A DNA stretch of 7,450 bases, taken from positions 1 through 7,450 of the forward strand of contig CAZIWX010000120.1 in the NCBI GenBank assembly GCA_964543125.1, read 5' to 3'. Position numbers and translations under genes: made by a program. The stretch is from CAZIWX01 sp964543125. Its GTDB lineage: Bacteria; Fidelibacterota; UBA8477. Position 1 is the first letter of the stretch. The number at the start of each line of letters is the position of its first letter. Positions 5,081-7,450 of this stretch are shown one piece after another. The notes under the pieces were generated by a model. The model saw only the letters and a list, made by a program, of their open reading frames with translations, made no database searches and was not told the origin of the DNA.

Positions 5081-6551
5081 TTTTCCAATCCTTTAGGCGA
5101 TACTGGAGCCAGCGCAGGGATACGCCCAATTGTTCCGCGGCCTTAGTTCGATTATTACCGGTTTCGGCCAGTGTTTTTAACACAAATTTACGTTCCATTT
5201 CGGATAGTGTGACCGGTTCTCCGGAATCCTCGGCCCCGGCTCGCCGCAGAGCCAGATGTTCCGGCTCAATGGTCTTGCCCGGGCACAATGTCACGCCGCG
5301 CTGAATCGCGTTTTGTAATTCCCGTACATTTCCCGGCCAGTCATGGTGTAAAATAGCTTCCATGGCTGCCCGGCTGAAATTTTGGACATCCTTATGAAAT
5401 TTATCAGCATACTTGACCAGAAAATGTTCAGCTAATATGGGCAAATCACCTTGCCGTTCATGTAAGGCGGGCAGCCGGATACCCACCACATTGAGCCGGT
5501 AATAGAGATCTTCACGAAATTTGCCCAATTTGACCAGGGCTTCCAGGTCCTTGTTGGTGGCTGCAATGATGCGGGTATCCACTTTGCGGATCCGAGTATC
5601 CCCTACCCGGCGGAATTCACCTTCCTGGAGGAACCGGAGCAACTTGGTTTGAATCTCCAGTGAAACATCGGCGATTTCGTCCAGGAAAAAAGTGCCGCCA
5701 TCCGCCGCTTCCAAGAGTCCCGGTTTGTCTTTGCTTGCTCCGGTAAAAGCGCCCTTTTTATAACCGAATAACTCGCTCTCTAGCAGATTATCAGCCAGCG
5801 CTCCACAAAATTGGGCAATAAAAGGTTGCTGCTGCCGGGGTCCGCGATAATGGATCGCCCGGGCGATGAGTTCCTTGCCGGTTCCGCTTTCTCCCAGAAT
5901 CAGGACCGGCACATCGGTCTCGGTAACCCGCTCCGTAATTTCAAAAATCGCCTTCAATTGAGGACTTTGACCGATGATCTCCGTAAAAGGTGAAATGGCA
6001 TCGGACTGGGCTTTCAGCGCCTCATTTTCCAACGCCAACCGATTCACAAAGTCAGCCGCTTCCAGCGCAATGGCGGTTTGGGTGGCAAAGACACGCATGA
6101 AATTGAGCGTTTCCAGATTAAAATGCGCCCGGCGCTCCTGGCTATCCAGATAAATATATCCTAAAACCTGCTTTTGTTTGCGGATCGGGACGCAGATGAT
6201 TGAGGTTAGCTGATTGATAACCACGCTCTCCCGGTCCCGGAAGCGTTCATCCTCTACGGCGTTAATGGTCACTACCGGTTCCCCGCTGGCCATCACCTGC
6301 TCCAGTACGCCGATGGAATAGCGTTCTTCTTCCGCAAAATGCTCCGGATCGAAGTTGCGGAAAATAACCGGGACAATATCGTCTGCGTGTTGCAGGCTTT
6401 TAATAAACATAAAACCTCGTTCCGCGGCGGTTACCTCCATGGCAATATCCAGGATGCGCTCGAGCAAGGGGCGTGTGGCCGCACCTTCCAGTACCGCCTC
6501 ACTGATCTTCAGCAAAGCGTTAAAAAAATCGTCCTGGCGGCGTGAAGTCAT
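5070..6551 (-). CDS. Sigma-54-dependent transcriptional activator, GAF-AAA+-Fis
   Basis: This 493-residue enhancer-binding protein activates sigma-54 RNA polymerase by ATP hydrolysis. An N-terminal GAF sensor (about 10-165) is followed by a helical linker (166-190) and the AAA+ domain (about 192-415): Walker A GESGTGK (220-226), the sigma-54-contacting GAFTGA loop (267-272), Walker B FFLDE (288-292), then a FREDLYYRLN segment carrying the arginine-finger region. A Fis-type helix-turn-helix closes the protein (about 450-490, NNRTKAAEQLGVSLRWLQYRL). There is no receiver domain, so input is through the GAF domain or a partner, not classical His-Asp phosphotransfer. Residue 248 is Phe where the family has a conserved Asn (AQFCGAL instead of xxNCaAL). 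The ATG at 6551 starts the GAF helix and lies 5 nt after the preceding stop; the longer reading to 6668 would run into that gene and add unrelated Cys/Arg-rich residues. The 3' end overlaps the kinase start. Confidence 0.95.
   Translation of the reverse strand: MTSRRQDDFFNALLKISEAVLEGAATRPLLERILDIAMEVTAAERGFMFIKSLQHADDIVPVIFRNFDPEHFAEEERYSIGVLEQVMASGEPVVTINAVEDERFRDRESVVINQLTSIICVPIRKQKQVLGYIYLDSQERRAHFNLETLNFMRVFATQTAIALEAADFVNRLALENEALKAQSDAISPFTEIIGQSPQLKAIFEITERVTETDVPVLILGESGTGKELIARAIHYRGPRQQQPFIAQFCGALADNLLESELFGYKKGAFTGASKDKPGLLEAADGGTFFLDEIADVSLEIQTKLLRFLQEGEFRRVGDTRIRKVDTRIIAATNKDLEALVKLGKFREDLYYRLNVVGIRLPALHERQGDLPILAEHFLVKYADKFHKDVQNFSRAAMEAILHHDWPGNVRELQNAIQRGVTLCPGKTIEPEHLALRRAGAEDSGEPVTLSEMERKFVLKTLAETGNNRTKAAEQLGVSLRWLQYRLKDWKIED
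5089..5094 (-). promoter_or_regulatory. Shine-Dalgarno AAAGGA supporting the TTG start of the kinase
   Basis: AAAGGA (5094 to 5089) lies 8 nt before TTG at 5080, inside the 3' end of the sigma-54 activator gene. It decides the kinase start: the first in-frame ATG comes only at residue 109, well inside the catalytic domain. Confidence 0.7.
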
Positions 6552-6556
6552 ACGAA

Positions 6557-7414
6557 TTATTGTACCTGGAAAGCTGCCTCTTTGGAAACACTGATATTGC
6601 CGTAACGGTCGATCACGGACATGGTCCAATAATACCGGGCATCGGCAAAGGGGTTTGAGGTTTGCCATTGCAGGGTGGTATCGGCCAGCACCGGACTTGA
6701 TAGTACAAACTGAGGAATCGCCGACTCATCCAGCCGAAAAACATCAACTTGGTAGTGGACCTGGAAACCGGCATCGAAATGGGACCAACGGAAAACAGGC
6801 AATGAATCCACCGTGGCCAGGCCTGCCGGTGACAGGATTTGCGGGCTAGAAACAATCAATCTCGAAATCTGGGTTATAAACCATGTTCCCCAGTCGCCGG
6901 ACTTATCGATACAGCGTAAGCGGAGCATTTCACCTTCAAGCTCGGGAAAAGCATTTGCCCCAAAAGCATCGTTGAAGAAAACGCCGGTAAAATCGCCGGC
7001 GGCGGAGCCACTGGTCAGCAGCGTGTCGAAACCCCAGCCTGGAATTTGAAACTGTACCGAATCGATATCCAGGTTACCATCCAAATCACTAACTCCGGCG
7101 TGAACATCGAGGACATATTCGTCTTCCGCCGGTTGCCAGTGGGCAATGTGTTTGGTGATCAGGCTTACCCCGCTGATCTCCGGCGCGCCATTCAGCCGGA
7201 TCAGGCAGTTGGTGACCTCGCTGCTCACCACGTCCAGCGTTTCAGCCTGGCTAACATAGTCGTTTGCTGAAAACATGATGGCATACGAGCCCGGTTTAAG
7301 ATGTGAAAATTCGAATTGACCATCCTCATTGCTAAAGGTATGGATTTGATTGTCTAAGAGTTCGACTTTAATGGCGGGTAGCGGGTCATGCGGTGGATAC
7401 TTACCGGTGATCAC
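6557..7414 (-). CDS. Carboxypeptidase-regulatory-like and FnIII-like exported protein; N terminus uncertain
   Basis: At least 285 residues built of beta-sandwich modules, function unknown. Residues 1-75 match the carboxypeptidase-regulatory-like fold (PLPAIKVELLD, then NEDGQFEFSHLKPGSY at 29-44, with DGxF and PGxY hallmarks). Residues 78-187 form a middle Ig-like module (VSDLDGNLDIDSVQF, 108-122). Residues 189-285 look FnIII-like (LPVFRW 205-210, YYWTMSVIDRYGN 261-273). It has no sorting domain at its end. The best visible start is GTG at 7414, but this falls inside the first beta-strand: upstream codons in the same frame read YWTLQG, which would complete the expected 'LxGxV' strand, and a TGA at 7447-7445 then blocks the frame. 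No signal peptide is seen, although the module type is normally exported. The true start may be a rare codon in 7444-7412, or the gene may be frameshifted near the window edge. It is the first visible gene of the operon, with 5 nt to the sigma-54 activator. Confidence 0.75.
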   Translation of the reverse strand: MITGKYPPHDPLPAIKVELLDNQIHTFSNEDGQFEFSHLKPGSYAIMFSANDYVSQAETLDVVSSEVTNCLIRLNGAPEISGVSLITKHIAHWQPAEDEYVLDVHAGVSDLDGNLDIDSVQFQIPGWGFDTLLTSGSAAGDFTGVFFNDAFGANAFPELEGEMLRLRCIDKSGDWGTWFITQISRLIVSSPQILSPAGLATVDSLPVFRWSHFDAGFQVHYQVDVFRLDESAIPQFVLSSPVLADTTLQWQTSNPFADARYYWTMSVIDRYGNISVSKEAAFQVQ

Positions 7415-7450
7415 TCCCTGCAGCGTCCAGTATGCGTATATAAATCACTT

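Noticed and set aside
6552..6668. Longer N terminus for the sigma-54 activator
   Set aside because: It overlaps the end of the FnIII-like gene and encodes a Cys/Arg-rich stretch unlike a GAF-family N terminus.

Overview
The window reads as part of a chromosome from an FCB-group or related uncultured bacterium (Calditrichota, KSB1, Marinimicrobia or similar). Two exported proteins end in the roughly 90-residue 'PNPFN' C-terminal domain typical of type IX secretion or FlgD-Ig-like sorting domains in these lineages. A DUF5683-like membrane protein, a carboxypeptidase-regulatory-like plus FnIII-like exported protein, and a Ser/Thr kinase with PEGA domains fit the same assignment. The phylum is inferred from protein style only; no rRNA or tRNA is present.

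All six supported genes lie on the minus strand, so the biological order runs from high to low coordinates. Five form a tight, probably single transcription unit: a beta-sandwich protein (7414-6557, start uncertain), a GAF-AAA+-Fis sigma-54 activator (6551-5070), a membrane Ser/Thr kinase with two PEGA domains (5080-3449, TTG start), a secreted six-repeat Kelch protein (3414-2173), and a TPR-like/DUF5683-like membrane protein (2176-1457, GTG start). Junctions are a 5-nt gap, an 11-nt overlap, a 34-nt gap and a 4-nt GTGA overlap.

A 202-bp AT-rich gap (1456-1255) separates this unit from a Gly/Met/His-rich secreted protein with a sorting domain (1254-223). The gap holds a well-placed sigma-54-like promoter (TTGGCACG-N4-TTGGT) about 30 nt before a good Shine-Dalgarno sequence, two inverted repeats further upstream at plausible activator-site distances, and a competing sigma-70-like candidate. 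The gene ends at a strong rho-independent terminator (191-157). The remaining left edge (1-156) has no supported gene but carries short direct repeats.

Working model (inference): the kinase has a cytosolic catalytic domain, one membrane span and periplasmic PEGA domains. It would link the envelope to the sigma-54 activator encoded just before it, which could drive the sigma-54-like promoter of the secreted Gly/Met/His-rich protein. The Kelch, DUF5683-like and FnIII-like proteins would be envelope partners. Oddities worth checking are a Phe in place of the normally conserved 'glutamate switch' Asn of the activator, and a degenerate glycine loop in the kinase.
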